Source: Listeria rocourtiae FSL F6-920 (GTDB lineage Bacteria > Bacillota > Bacilli > Lactobacillales > Listeriaceae). From it: a stretch of DNA of 64,000 nucleotides. A program made the translations under genes and the position numbers. Numbering within the stretch: position 1 is the stretch's first letter; each line of letters begins with the position of its first letter. Below are positions 19,090-28,932 of the stretch, piece after piece. A model generated the notes under the pieces. The model was not told the DNA's origin. It did no database searches and saw only the letters and a list, made by a program, of their open reading frames with translations. Location: the NCBI RefSeq assembly GCF_000525975.1, contig NZ_AODK01000013.1, positions 1 through 64,000 on the forward strand. Direction: 5' to 3'.

Positions 19090-21151
19090 TTATGCTAATT
19101 CTTCACTTCCAAAATAATACGTCTCATATAGATTTAAATTCTGTCGTAATTCACGTGTTAAATCCCGAGAGATTTTTCCTTGTTCAAAGAGATTTTGAAT
19201 TACATCACGCTCAATTTGAATTGCTTGTAGTTGCACATCTTTTTTCGCTTGTTCGAATGATTCTCGTGATTTGATGCTACCGCGATCTTGCTTCAATTGC
19301 TCCAAAATCCGTTTGTTCTCATTAATCAGCGGCCAAATCACTGCCTGATTCGTCTCGTCAAGCATGTCCACCAGCTTAGCCTTCACAACACTCGCATTTT
19401 TTTTCACGCAAGTCCCTAATTTCTTGGAACATCGCTTCATACTGTTCCTTATTTTGCTTGATTTCATCCATTCGTACCTTCGCCTTTTGCCATTGTTTCG
19501 GATGCAACACTTGACGAGTCAGCCGCTTAAACATCATTCTCATCAAACCAGAACGCGATTTTCCTCTACCTGACAACGCCTTTTCCATCGAATCTAAGTA
19601 GTTATGATAACGACTGGCAGCTTGTTTGCCTGCTTCACCTTGGCTTACCAGTAAATCGGTATTTTCTTTTTCCCATTGTACTATCTGTAAACGTAAAGCC
19701 TGCTGTTCTTTATCGATTTCTCGTTGCCTACTCATGTCAATATCTTCTTTTTGAATAGCGCGCATGCGGCCTCGGTAATCATCCATAACGACCTGTGTTG
19801 CTACCTTATTTTCCGATGTTATTTCTTTACTCAGTTGCTCCACAACATGGCGACAAACACTCAATTTCATCGATTTTTCAGCACGCGGACTATCCGATTT
19901 ACTTTCGTCTTTCCGAGCCAAAATCGGTAAAATCGCTGTTGCAATAATAAGCGAGCATAAAATAACGCCTGAGGCAATGCATATAATCAAGGATCGCTGC
20001 GGAAATGGGCTACCATCCGCTAAGACGAATGGAATCGAAAGCGCCGAAGCAAGTGTTACCGCACCACGAACACCCGACAGCGAAGTTAGTACGGTCGCGC
20101 GCATATTTGGCTTACTCGAATCTTTTCCTTTCATCAACTGAGGAATCAGCCAACTTAAATGAATCCACAAGAACCGGATACCAATCAAACTGAACGTAAT
20201 CAAAAGAACATAACCTACTACTTGCCAATTACTTACACCTGAATTTTGCCATACAACTTGAATAATATCTGGCAGTTGCGTTCCTAAAATAATAAATACT
20301 AAACCGTTCAACACGAAAATAATAACTGACCATGTACCTTGTGACACCACATTTAATTTTACCGTCATCGGGTCCATTTTGCGCTTCTCAAAAGCGTGCA
20401 TAATTCCAGCTGCCACAACAGCCAAAATACCGGATACATGCAGCTCCTCGGCGACCAAATAAATAACAAACGGTGTCAAAATTTGAATTAACATATGTAG
20501 CGTAACATCTTCCATACCAAGCTTTCGAATCCATTTCAAGAATCTAAATTTAATAAAAGTCAGAGCTAGTCCGCAAATAATCCCACCAACAGCAATAACG
20601 ATAAAGCTTACCGATGCGTTCCAAATCGAAAATACACCTGTCACCATTGCTGCAATCGCAAATTGAAAGGCAACCAACCCTGATGCATCATTCATCAAGG
20701 CCTCCCCCTCAAGCAGATGCGTGATTTTCTTTGGTAAATCAATCCGTCCCGAAAGCGAGCCCACAGCCACTGCATCAGTTGGTGCAAGTGCTGCCGCCAA
20801 AGCAAAAGCGGCTGCAAGTGGAATCGTAGGTATCATCCAATTAACGAAGTAGCCAATCACGAGCACTGTCACAAAAACGAGCCCCAATGCTAACATCAAA
20901 ATCGGCGCACGTAGATTCCACAACGCCTGACGATCCGTTCGTTTGCCATCATTAAAAAGCAACGGCGCGATGAAAAGCACCAAAAATAGTTCTGGATTTA
21001 ATTTCAGCTCAAAGGCAAGCGGCAAAACAGCGACTATAACACCTAATCCGATTTGTATCAACGGAATCGATACAAATGGAATAAACCGGTTCACCACATT
21101 CGAAATTAAAATCGCTGCTAGCATAATTAATACGTAATAAAATATTTCCAC
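19090..21151 (-). pseudogene. Na+(K+)/H+ antiporter, CPA1 family (NhaK/YvgP-like), one frameshift
   Basis: About 12 membrane helices occupy residues 1-410, with family motifs LFNDGKRT, AALAPTDAVAVGSL (ion-binding Asp), EGEALMNDASGLV and SGVRGAVTLASAL. A long cytoplasmic helical tail follows. The tail is interrupted in a run of eight A (coding strand, about 19397-19404). Seven A would give a 686-residue protein of normal length; as read it would lose the last ~95 residues only. It exports monovalent cations in exchange for protons, for pH and salt homeostasis. It lies 14 bases downstream of relQ, so cotranscription is possible. Confidence 0.83.
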
Positions 21152-21165
21152 CCTTTTTCAACCCC

Positions 21166-21807
21166 TTATTCGCCCTCAACCTCATTTTTATATTGATCAA
21201 TCTCGTCGTTTAAATATTTCATTTTCTCATCCAAATGCTGGATAATTGCCGCTGCTTCGTATAATTCCTGCGTCAAATGGGCTGGTGCTGTCGATTTATA
21301 CTTATAATAAATCTTATGCTCCAAACTCGCCCAAAAATCCATAGCAACCGTTCTAATCTGGATTTCCACGCACATTTTACGCGACGTATTTGTTAAGAAA
21401 ATCGGTACTTCACAAATCAAATGCAGACTCCGATATCCATTTGGCTTCGGATTTTCCACATAATCTTTTACCTTCAAGATGGTCATATCATCCTGATTCG
21501 CCAACATCTCATAAATCTTATAAATATCCGAAACAAAAGAACAAGTAACTCGAATCCCGGCAATGTCATACACGTGCTCATACGCGTTTTCTGGTGTAAT
21601 ATCCAGCCCTTTTTTCTCTAATTTCGCGGTTAAACTCTCGAAACTTTTCACCCGCGATTTCAAATGTTCCATTGGATTATAATCATGAAGAAACTGAAAC
21701 TCATCATTCAGTATCTTTAATTTCGTATTGACCTCTTCTAAGGCAAAACGATGCATTAACATCACATTGCGCCATTCTTTCAACTCATTTACGGAAGGTT
21801 GTTGCAC
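21166..21807 (-). CDS. relQ: Small alarmone synthetase (RelQ/YjbM-type GTP pyrophosphokinase)
   Basis: Small alarmone synthetases make (p)ppGpp from ATP and GDP/GTP without the hydrolase domain. The 213-residue protein has the RelA/SpoT synthetase core: DIAGIRVTCSF, NPKPNGYRSLHL and EIQIRTVAMDFWASLEHKI. The length fits RelQ. The start is GTG with AGAGAGGAG eight bases upstream; an in-frame ATG 23 codons earlier has no ribosome site. Expression would probably be stress-controlled, but no specific site is visible. Confidence 0.88.
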   Translation of the reverse strand: MQQPSVNELKEWRNVMLMHRFALEEVNTKLKILNDEFQFLHDYNPMEHLKSRVKSFESLTAKLEKKGLDITPENAYEHVYDIAGIRVTCSFVSDIYKIYEMLANQDDMTILKVKDYVENPKPNGYRSLHLICEVPIFLTNTSRKMCVEIQIRTVAMDFWASLEHKIYYKYKSTAPAHLTQELYEAAAIIQHLDEKMKYLNDEIDQYKNEVEGE

Positions 21808-22004
21808 AAAAATAACTCCTCTCTCCACTTCACTATTATACCTTCCTATATTACTACATTTTACAAGTTTGCGCACAGTAAATCGTAAAATAAAAGAGAT
21901 TTCTTACTATTTTATCATCACTTTATAATTTACAAGTATAAGCTACTTTTATGAACTACATATGAATTCCACAAAATCCGTTCCTATTCACGGTATTCTT
22001 TGGT

Positions 22005-22817
22005 ATGATGAACGTATCAAAAGGAATCGGGGGCTTGTTCGGGATGTTAAATAAAAAAGCAGAATTACAATTCAATATTATTTTAAAAGCGTTAAATATG
22101 ACTAGTGTTGGCGTTATCATTACAGATGCTGACCTGCCGGGAAATCCAATTATTTATGTCAATAGTGGCTTCGAACGAATCACTGGCTACACCTCTGAAG
22201 AAGTTAATGGGAAAAATTGTCGCATGCTCCAAGGTCCAAAAACGGACAAAACGGCAACCGCTAAAATAAGTCAAGCCGTCAAAAATCGCACTACTGTCAG
22301 CGTATTCCTACAAAACTATCGCAAAAACGGTGATATCTTTTTCAATGAACTCACAATTGATCCAATCTATGATGAAGCTTCTGGTAAAAACTACTTTATC
22401 GGGATTCAACGAGATGTCACGCGCGAAGAAAAATACAAAATGTTACTAGAAGATTCGATAGAAGAAATCGTCAAAATGTCGACACCTATCGTTCCTGTAC
22501 AACAAGGGGTTGCGGTACTCCCCTTAGTCGGTGCATTATCAACAGATCGCTTTGAAGAAATGACGCAAAATGTGGCCTCTTATTTGGATGTTAGTCATAT
22601 CGATTACCTAATTATGGACATTTCTGGACTTGCTGATTTCAATGAAGATGTTGCTGCAAACCTAATCAAGTTTTTAGCCCTGACGAAACTAACTGGGGTA
22701 AGCCTCATGTTGACTGGTGTTTCGCCACGATTCGCCATGCTAATGGTCAACTATGACAATCGCCTGCCGAGCATTCCTACTTTTAGTACTGTTCGTGAAG
22801 CACTTAAAAACGTATAA
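22005..22817 (+). CDS. Blue-light photoreceptor, LOV-STAS (YtvA/Lmo0799-like)
   Basis: The N-terminal LOV domain (about residues 25-130) carries the flavin-adduct motif GKNCRMLQG, with Cys72 as the photoactive residue, and the NYRKNGDIFFNELTI strand. A J-alpha linker leads to a STAS domain (about 160-265, DYLIMDISGLADFNEDVA). In Bacillus and Listeria such proteins feed light into the SigB stressosome. The 5' start is uncertain: the first ATGs lie inside a TGGTATGAT that resembles an extended -10. An ATG at 22044 after GGGGG would give 257 residues, closer to the family size. It has no terminator of its own before the lysine riboswitch. Confidence 0.9.
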   Translation: MMNVSKGIGGLFGMLNKKAELQFNIILKALNMTSVGVIITDADLPGNPIIYVNSGFERITGYTSEEVNGKNCRMLQGPKTDKTATAKISQAVKNRTTVSVFLQNYRKNGDIFFNELTIDPIYDEASGKNYFIGIQRDVTREEKYKMLLEDSIEEIVKMSTPIVPVQQGVAVLPLVGALSTDRFEEMTQNVASYLDVSHIDYLIMDISGLADFNEDVAANLIKFLALTKLTGVSLMLTGVSPRFAMLMVNYDNRLPSIPTFSTVREALKNV

Positions 22818-22833
22818 CCCTCAAAAAAAAGCC

Positions 22834-22862
22834 TTGCAATTCCTTGTTAAATTCGTTAGTAT
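22834..22862 (+). promoter_or_regulatory. Promoter of the lysine riboswitch-lysP transcript
   Basis: TTGCAA (22834-22839), a 17-base spacer and TAGTAT (22857-22862) precede the riboswitch. Confidence 0.5.
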
Positions 22863-22884
22863 AGTACATGAAAACTTAATAAAA

Positions 22885-23085
22885 TCCTCATCAATCGGTG
22901 AGGTAGAGGTTGCGAAATTCACAAGTAACGCGGAAAAAGCGAGGTGCATAAAACACTGATGACCCCGCGCGAAAAGGATGCTCGCCGAAGTGAAGACAGG
23001 TTTATGACTGTTCTTTAGCTGGGACTGTTATCGAAAGAAACAGGACTGCCGTTTTTGCCATTAGCTTGACGAAACGGATGTGCTA
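22885..23085 (+). ncRNA. Lysine riboswitch (L box) aptamer
   Basis: The conserved L-box blocks occur in order: GGTGAGGTAGAGGTTGCGA, AAGTAAC, CGCCGAAGTGA, GCTGGGACTG and AGGACTGCC. They span about 22898-23050. An intrinsic terminator (23115-23153) follows and then the lysine permease gene. Lysine binding should favour the terminator and switch off the permease. Confidence 0.92.
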
Positions 23086-23114
23086 TCTAACGCTTTTTGA
23101 TGTTGGTATCTATA

Positions 23115-23153
23115 GACTAATCTCGAAAGAAGCACACGGGATTAGTTTTTTTA
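23115..23153 (+). terminator. Riboswitch-controlled intrinsic terminator
   Basis: GACTAATC pairs with GATTAGT across a ~17-base loop and is followed by seven T. It lies 46 bases before the permease start. It is also the only terminator between the photoreceptor gene and lysP. Confidence 0.85.
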
Positions 23154-23198
23154 TTCCCGAAACCTCATTTTAAACAGAGTAGAAAGGGAGTTTTATTT

Positions 23199-24687
23199 TT
23201 GAAAAAAGAACAGCAACAAGGTCACATTCGGAGAGATTTAAAAACGCGTCATTTATCGATGATTGCGATTGGAGGCTCCATTGGAACAGGGTTATTCCTA
23301 GCGAGCGGAAATGCGATAGCCGTTGCAGGACCTGGTGGCGCACTCGTCGCCTATGCCGCAATTGGCCTCATGGTTTATTTTTTAATGACAAGCCTTGGTG
23401 AAATGGCAACATATATGCCGGTTTCAGGTTCCTTTAGTACATATGCTTCTCGTTTCGTTGATCCAGCCTTTGGATTTGCGCTTGGCTGGAACTACTGGTT
23501 TAACTGGGCCATCACGCTAGCCGTTGATATTTCAACCGCCGCACTCATTATTCAATTTTGGTATCCAGATGCTCCGGCTTGGCTATGGAGTGCCGTATTC
23601 TTATTGCTCATCTTTGGTCTAAAACGCCTTATCTGTCAAAGCTTATGGCGAATCAGAATATTGGTTTTCCATCATCAAAGTAATCACTGTTATCGTCTTC
23701 TTAATTATCGGTGTTCTAACGATTCTAGGTATACTCGGCGGTCATTTCATCGGTTTTGAAAACTTTACAAAAGGAGATGCTCCATTTAACGGAGGATTCT
23801 TCGCTATACTTGGGACATTCCTGCTCGCTGGATTCTCCTTCCAAGGAACTGAACTCGTTGGGATTGCAGCTGGAGAAAGTGCGACACCTGAAAAAAGTGT
23901 ACCTAAGGCCATTAAACAAGTTTTCTGGCGCATCTTGCTTTTCTACATTTTCGCGATTTTCATTATCGGTATGATTATTCCCTATACTAGTCCAAACTTA
24001 CTCGGTGGTGAGGCTACAGACGTTGCTATTAGTCCGTTCACGCTCGTTTTTGAAAAAGCTGGTTTGGCAATTGCGGCTTCTGTTATGAATGCAGTTATCC
24101 TGACTTCTGTATTATCCGCTGGTAACTCTGGACTTTACGCCTCAACTCGAATGTTATGGTCGATGGCAAAAGACGGTAAGGCACCGAAATTCCTATCAAA
24201 GGTAAATCGCCGTGGTATTCCAATGGCCGCACTAATTATGACAACCATCGTTGGTGCAATGACATTTATCACAACTTTGAGTGACAATGGTACAGTTATT
24301 TATACATGGCTCCTAAGCGCATCTGGACTAACTGGTTTCATTGCATGGGTTGGTATCGCGATTAGTCATTATCGTTTCCGACGTGCCTACGTAAAACAAG
24401 GTTTAAACCTAGATGACTTAAAATACAAAGCAAAGTTTTTCCCGTTTGGCCCGATTTTGGCGCTGGTACTATGTCTTTTCGTTATCGTTGGACAAGATTA
24501 CAACGCCTTCTTACATCCAGAAATTACAAATCCACAGTGGTGGCAAAAAATCGGGATTTCCTACATCGGGCTTCCTATTTTCCTAGCATTTTGGCTCATT
24601 TATAAATATACACAAAAATCAAAAGTTATACCGCTTGATGAATGCTCCTTTGATGAACACTCTTATGCAGAAGGAAAACGAGATTAA
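23199..24687 (+). pseudogene. lysP: Lysine-specific permease LysP, one frameshift
   Basis: This is an APC-superfamily amino acid permease with 12 helices. It opens with RRDLKTRHLSMIAIGGSIGTG, and later carries the family stretch GFSFQGTELVGIAAGES. The assignment to lysine rests on the L-box riboswitch directly upstream. The frame is broken at about 23624, where CTAAAACGCC should read CTAAACGCC to continue GLNALSVKAYGESEYWFS; corrected, it is 495 residues. The start is TTG with AAAGGGAG 8 bases upstream. The break is in only four A, so a real mutation is more credible here than in the long-run cases, though the same error type is possible. Confidence 0.85.
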
Positions 24688-24720
24688 GAATATATACTAG
24701 TATTAGAAGAAGAGTGTAAA

Positions 24721-24766
24721 GAGGATAGGCATCCGTTGATTTTTATATCAACGGATACCTATCCTC
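24721..24766. terminator. Long stem-loop between convergent genes
   Basis: GAGGATAGGCATCCGTTGAT pairs almost perfectly with ATCAACGGATACCTATCCTC. Flanking T tracts are short. It serves lysP and the convergent small gene. Confidence 0.75.
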
Positions 24767-24788
24767 TTAAAAATATCTAGATTTTGAG

Positions 24789-25013
24789 CTATTTCTTTTT
24801 TCTCCCTTCTCCAACTAACAACATCAAAATAGAATAAAATGATACGGTATAAATGGCTGATCCAATAAAGTTATCATTAACTGTATATTCTATTAAGATA
24901 CCTATCACACTACCTACAGCAGCTGCTATCAAGACACCCCAATAAGGATGCTCGTCATAAAAATGATTCAATTTCTTAAACAATGTCCTCACCACCATAT
25001 CTCTCTTACCCAT
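24789..25013 (-). CDS. Small membrane protein of unknown function
   Basis: The 74-residue protein has two hydrophobic segments (about residues 26-41 and 50-68), a basic N terminus and a Lys/Arg-rich end (EGRKKK). I do not recognise a family. The start could also be the ATG five codons downstream, which has AGAGAG before it. The convergent stem-loop supports a real transcript end. Confidence 0.5.
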   Translation of the reverse strand: MGKRDMVVRTLFKKLNHFYDEHPYWGVLIAAAVGSVIGILIEYTVNDNFIGSAIYTVSFYSILMLLVGEGRKKK

Positions 25014-25561
25014 TACTTATCAGTATACCTAGTTTCAGCATGATTACCTGTAGCCTGATATCTCATTTTTCAGCATCTATTGTCAGGTGTGGAACCATTG
25101 CAAAGCTAATAAAAAGTGCCTTCTCCTTTGACATATACGAAAAAGAAACATACCATTTTCATAGCACCTTTCCCAAAAACATTCGTAAAGCAAGAAAATT
25201 CTCATAATCAATAATTCCTTGCTTTATTTGAAAATTATCTCTGGTTAGCTAAATCTTCTTCACTCATTTCTTTATACATCTTAAAATCTAACCTGTTTCT
25301 TTTTTAGCAAAGATAGGCAGAAATCTATCAATATTTGATTGGTAATTGCATTCTTCCTCTATTTTGGTGATAACAATCATAAAACCTATCACGTATCTTT
25401 TCTCCCATCCAACTTTTTGTTACTCCTAAGTCAGACACTGGATATCCTGCCACTTCACACAGATCACTCATTGTTATAAAGTGGTGCATCCAATCCCAAT
25501 CGATGCTCTTAATCCTCGCTGTATACCCAGTTGCACATGCTATTATTCGTCGTCTTGTGCC
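25014..25561. other. Gap with an orphan open frame of about 75 codons (minus strand)
   Basis: No complete gene is supported. On the minus strand, codons from about 25560 down to the TGA at 25328 stay open without a clear start. They have protein-like composition (SIDWDWMHHFITMSDLCEVA, then GEKIRDRFYDCYH). This could be a gene remnant or a leaderless small protein; the family is not recognised. The rest is AT-rich with no visible structure. Confidence 0.3.
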
Positions 25562-26020
25562 TCAATCGGCTTTCAACAATCCTTCAATCTTTCTGTTTAT
25601 CCTAATCAATGTATCGATATCCTCATCATCTATCTCGTCCAAAGCTTTCAACATAGCCTTATAAGCAAAAGCGTTTTGCGTTGAGCGTTCGGACATTTCC
25701 TTTCCTTTTTCTGTTAATTGTAAACGCCAAGCATCTGCATTTTCTACGAATTCGGTATTCATTTTTTCAACTAATCTGGCGTGAACTAATCCGTCCACAT
25801 TTGCCGAAATGACTTCTGTTGATGTGAATAATTTCTTTTTTAAGTCGTCTACTGTCGATCCTGGACGTCCGTACAAAATATTAAGTATCGCCATTTGCTG
25901 TAACGACAAGCCTAAACTTAGTGCATTCTGCTCAGCATGTTTCGCGGTAATTCGATTGATTGCCCAGTAAGAGCCCAACACATCCCGTACCCGATTTACT
26001 CTATCTTCACTCAATTCCAT
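25562..26020 (-). CDS. MarR-family transcriptional regulator
   Basis: The 152-residue protein has a central winged helix (about residues 40-105: LQQMAILNILYGRPGSTVDDL, then the recognition helix TEVISANVDGLV and wing LVEKMNTEFVENADAW). Flanking helices serve dimerisation. AGAGGTG is 7 bases before the ATG. It is divergent from a second MarR gene across 190 bases, so they may share control sequences. The ligand is unknown. Confidence 0.78.
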   Translation of the reverse strand: MELSEDRVNRVRDVLGSYWAINRITAKHAEQNALSLGLSLQQMAILNILYGRPGSTVDDLKKKLFTSTEVISANVDGLVHARLVEKMNTEFVENADAWRLQLTEKGKEMSERSTQNAFAYKAMLKALDEIDDEDIDTLIRINRKIEGLLKAD

Positions 26021-26213
26021 CTGATATCACCTCTTCCTCTTCTATTTTACGCTACTTTCTATTATACACAATGATTTTTACATAAACTTAACGAAATCCT
26101 CTTTTTTTAAACTTTTTTTTATAAATCACTTGACTTACTTTTTATTAGTATGTTATTATTTGTTTGTAAGTTATTTTGATATTAAAACATTTTGTTGAAG
26201 CGAGGTGATATCC

Positions 26214-26654
26214 TTGGACAATATTGATTTAAAATTGTTTACCGTTTTGCTTCGTTCGACTGGATGGATTCAAAAACTCACAGCTAAATTGGTTGAGGAG
26301 TATGGTATTACACCTAGTGAATTCGGTGTTTTAGAACAAATTTATCATCTTGGCCCCCAGCAACTCCAAACTATCGGTCAGAAAAACCTTATTTCCAATG
26401 GCAACACGACATACATGGTTACAAAACTTGAAAAGAAACGTTACTTAGTACGCAAACCAGATCCAGGCGACAGACGTATCGTGTATGCAGAGCTAACAGA
26501 GCAAGGTAGAGATTTTATCGGCAACCTATTTCCGCAATTTGAAGCATTGATAAAAGAACAATTCAATGTTTTAGATGAGGAGGAAAAGGAAACATTAATA
26601 ACGGGATTAAAAAACATCGGATTAAAGGCCGAATCCCACTGGCGAGCAAAATAA
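26214..26654 (+). CDS. MarR-family transcriptional regulator upstream of the YceI gene
   Basis: The 146-residue winged-helix protein has the MarR recognition helix and wing clearly visible (SNGNTTYMVTKLEKK, then VRKPDPGDRRIVYAELTEQG). The start is placed at TTG, 7 bases after GAGGTG; a GTG three codons upstream overlaps the ribosome site. The YceI-family gene starts 42 bases downstream, so the two form an operon. Proteins of this type often respond to oxidants or phenolics. Confidence 0.82.
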   Translation: MDNIDLKLFTVLLRSTGWIQKLTAKLVEEYGITPSEFGVLEQIYHLGPQQLQTIGQKNLISNGNTTYMVTKLEKKRYLVRKPDPGDRRIVYAELTEQGRDFIGNLFPQFEALIKEQFNVLDEEEKETLITGLKNIGLKAESHWRAK

Positions 26655-26695
26655 AGATGGCGCCAACAAAACATACTAATTGGAGGAATTTTAAA

Positions 26696-27226
26696 ATGAC
26701 AGTAGAAAAATGGAATGTAGACCCAGCACACAGTTCAATCGAGTTTCAAGTAAAACATATGATGGTATCTAAAGTGAAAGGTGCTTTCAAAGATTTTAGT
26801 GCTGATTTAACACTTGACCCAGAAGATTTAACAACAGCAAGCCTTGCATTTACAGTGGACGCAGCATCAATCGATACACGCCAAGAAGCACGTGATGGTC
26901 ACTTGAAGAGCCCTGATTTCTTCGATGTAGAAAACCATCCATCCATTACTTTTAAATCTACAAACATTGTGGCAGATGGCAGTAACGAATATAAAGTGAC
27001 TGGTGATTTGACAATCCGTACAGTTACAAAACCAATTACCTTCAACGTGGAATACGAAGGGACAAGCAAAGATCCAATGTCCGGCAATATGGTTGCAGGC
27101 TTTGAGGGAACTGGTAAATTCAATCGCAAAGACTTCGGATTAAACTACAATGCTGTTTTAGAAACGGGCGGCGTACTTATCGGTGATGAAGTAAAACTAA
27201 ACATCCAAATCGAAGTATCCAAATAA
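26696..27226 (+). CDS. YceI-family lipocalin-like protein
   Basis: YceI proteins form a beta-barrel that binds long isoprenoid or amide lipids. The 176-residue protein has the family start WNVDPAHSSIEFQVKHMMVS, the DTRQEARDGHLKSPDFFDVE block and a DFGLNYNAVLETGGVLIGDEV ending (cut here at natural points). There is no signal peptide, so it is probably cytoplasmic, as in other Firmicutes. GGAGGA is 8 bases before the ATG. It is coexpressed with the preceding MarR gene. Confidence 0.88.
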   Translation: MTVEKWNVDPAHSSIEFQVKHMMVSKVKGAFKDFSADLTLDPEDLTTASLAFTVDAASIDTRQEARDGHLKSPDFFDVENHPSITFKSTNIVADGSNEYKVTGDLTIRTVTKPITFNVEYEGTSKDPMSGNMVAGFEGTGKFNRKDFGLNYNAVLETGGVLIGDEVKLNIQIEVSK

Positions 27227-27229
27227 CAT

Positions 27230-27282
27230 AAAAGGTGAAGTTAAGACGCTCAAAATAAGAGCATCCTAACTTCACCTTTTTA
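27230..27282. terminator. Bidirectional terminator
   Basis: AAAGGTGAAGTTA pairs with TAACTTCACCTTT, with extra pairing GCTC/GAGC inside. It is flanked by A and T tracts between convergent genes. Confidence 0.85.
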
Positions 27283-27741
27283 ACTCTGCCTGATTTTCTT
27301 CCATACAAATCCTGCAGTCATAAGTCCACCAACGCCCAGAATCATTTCAATAAGCGCCCCTCCACTCATCACTGGGCCAAGGTTTGGCAAAATCGTCAGT
27401 AAAAATACAAGTACAAAAACATACATAACCACAATCCCACTGCCGATTAAAAAGTATGCGACAATCGATTTTGCTTCTGTTACGCTATAATGTTTCCACA
27501 GTATGTATCCACCAATTAATATACACACAATACAGATAAAAACCATTACAATTGTCAGTACAAACGTTCCAACATAAAGAATACTGTCCTTATTGATTAA
27601 ATGGATAATGCCCATCACAACTAAGAAAGTACTCATAGCTAATATTCCTATTAAAACAAACATTGCTGGCTTCATATTCGCCTTCTTTCCTGGCGTTAAC
27701 TGTTCTCTTTTCTCATCCATTAATTGCTTTTTCGTCAGCAT
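27280..27741 (-). CDS. Four-helix membrane protein of unknown function
   Basis: The 153-residue protein has four hydrophobic segments after a charged N terminus (LTKKQLMDEKREQLTPGKK) and ends KKIRQS. No family is recognised. The start is the ATG preceded by AGGAAAGGTG; a longer frame adds 23 residues without a ribosome site. It is convergent with the YceI gene and divergent from rarD. Confidence 0.6.
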   Translation of the reverse strand: MLTKKQLMDEKREQLTPGKKANMKPAMFVLIGILAMSTFLVVMGIIHLINKDSILYVGTFVLTIVMVFICIVCILIGGYILWKHYSVTEAKSIVAYFLIGSGIVVMYVFVLVFLLTILPNLGPVMSGGALIEMILGVGGLMTAGFVWKKIRQS

Positions 27742-27872
27742 AAACACACACCTTTCCTCACTCGTCCTCCCCCTATCATATGCGAAAAAAATTTTTTCAG
27801 CAACTATCATCTTTTACTCCATAAATATGTGTTACAATGGTTCTATTATTTTGAAATAGAAAAGGTGAGGAC

Positions 27873-28781
27873 ATGCATACAGAAAAAGAAAAACTAAAAG
27901 GGATACTAGCTGCAATCGGAGCTTATCTCATCTGGGGAGTATTACCATTATATTGGAAGATGGCTGACGATGTTCCTGCAAGCGAAATTCTAGCTTATCG
28001 AATAATCTGGTCATTCGTGTTTATGGTCGTGATTATCGCCATTCTTGGCAAAACAAAAGAAGTCTGGACGGAAATCTTCTCCATTTTTAAACGTCCTAAA
28101 TTAATCTTAGCAATTTCGGTTGCTGCGGTGCTAATTACGGCCAACTGGTTTATTTTTATTTTCACAGTCAATGATGGTCATGTTATCAGCGCGAGCCTCG
28201 GATATTATATCAATCCACTGATAAACGTTCTACTCGCAACCATATTCTTAAAAGAAAAACTAAGCCGTGGCGAAATGTTAGCCGTGCTATCGGCCGCTAT
28301 TGGTGTTCTTATTTTAGCAATTCACCAAGGTGTCTTCCCTTGGGCCGCTATTTCGATGGCAGTCACATTCGGGCTCTACGGTCTGATTAAGAAACTAGTT
28401 CCCATAAGTGCCTGGGGCGGTTTAACAATTGAAACGCTGATTATGGCACCGTTCGCGTTTATCTTCTTGCTATTTTTCGCACAAGATGCCTTTATGCACT
28501 TCGGCTTCGATACGAATCTCGTTCTTTTTGGGGCTGGTGTTGTGACCGCGATTCCATTGCTCCTCTTTGCAACAAGCGCCAGACGAATTTCTTATGTCAT
28601 GCTTGGCTTCATCCAATACGTTGGGCCAACACTCATGCTCATACTAGGCGTCTTTGTATTCCATGAGGCCTTCGACAAAACGCAGCTTATAGCATTCTTG
28701 TTCATTTGGGCAGCCCTGCTTATTTTTACCATTTCCAATGTAATTATCACATCCAAACTCAAAAAGGCATCCCTATCTTAA
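27873..28781 (+). CDS. rarD: EamA-family transporter RarD
   Basis: The 302-residue protein has ten hydrophobic segments in two EamA repeats and matches the RarD subgroup: KGILAAIGAYLIWGVLPLYWK at the start, ANWFIFIFTVN and SLGYYINPL in the first half, and GFIQYVGPTLM near the end. RarD was named for chloramphenicol sensitivity, but the substrate is unknown. AAAAGGTGAGG precedes the ATG. It is a single gene. Confidence 0.88.
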   Translation: MHTEKEKLKGILAAIGAYLIWGVLPLYWKMADDVPASEILAYRIIWSFVFMVVIIAILGKTKEVWTEIFSIFKRPKLILAISVAAVLITANWFIFIFTVNDGHVISASLGYYINPLINVLLATIFLKEKLSRGEMLAVLSAAIGVLILAIHQGVFPWAAISMAVTFGLYGLIKKLVPISAWGGLTIETLIMAPFAFIFLLFFAQDAFMHFGFDTNLVLFGAGVVTAIPLLLFATSARRISYVMLGFIQYVGPTLMLILGVFVFHEAFDKTQLIAFLFIWAALLIFTISNVIITSKLKKASLS

Positions 28782-28846
28782 TACCGCACAGAGGTAAGGT
28801 CTATCAAAGGTCCAATGCCTCTTTTTTATATTCTCAAACTTTATTC

Positions 28847-28908
28847 TTTACATTTTAAATCATAATCGGTATACTTAAATCCATAGTTGTAACTATTATA
28901 GTTACAAC
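28847..28908 (+). promoter_or_regulatory. Promoter with a perfect palindromic operator
   Basis: TTTACA (28847-28852), a 17-base spacer and TATACT (28870-28875) form a good promoter. Eleven bases further, GTTGTAACTATTATAGTTACAAC (28886-28908, a 23-base palindrome with 11-base arms; described rather than required as a motif) lies over the start of transcription. GTAACTA/TAGTTAC palindromes are typical of HxlR-type redox repressors (YodB/HypR/QorR group). No such regulator gene is in the window. Confidence 0.6.
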
Positions 28909-28932
28909 ATAATATTAAGGAGGCTATTTATT

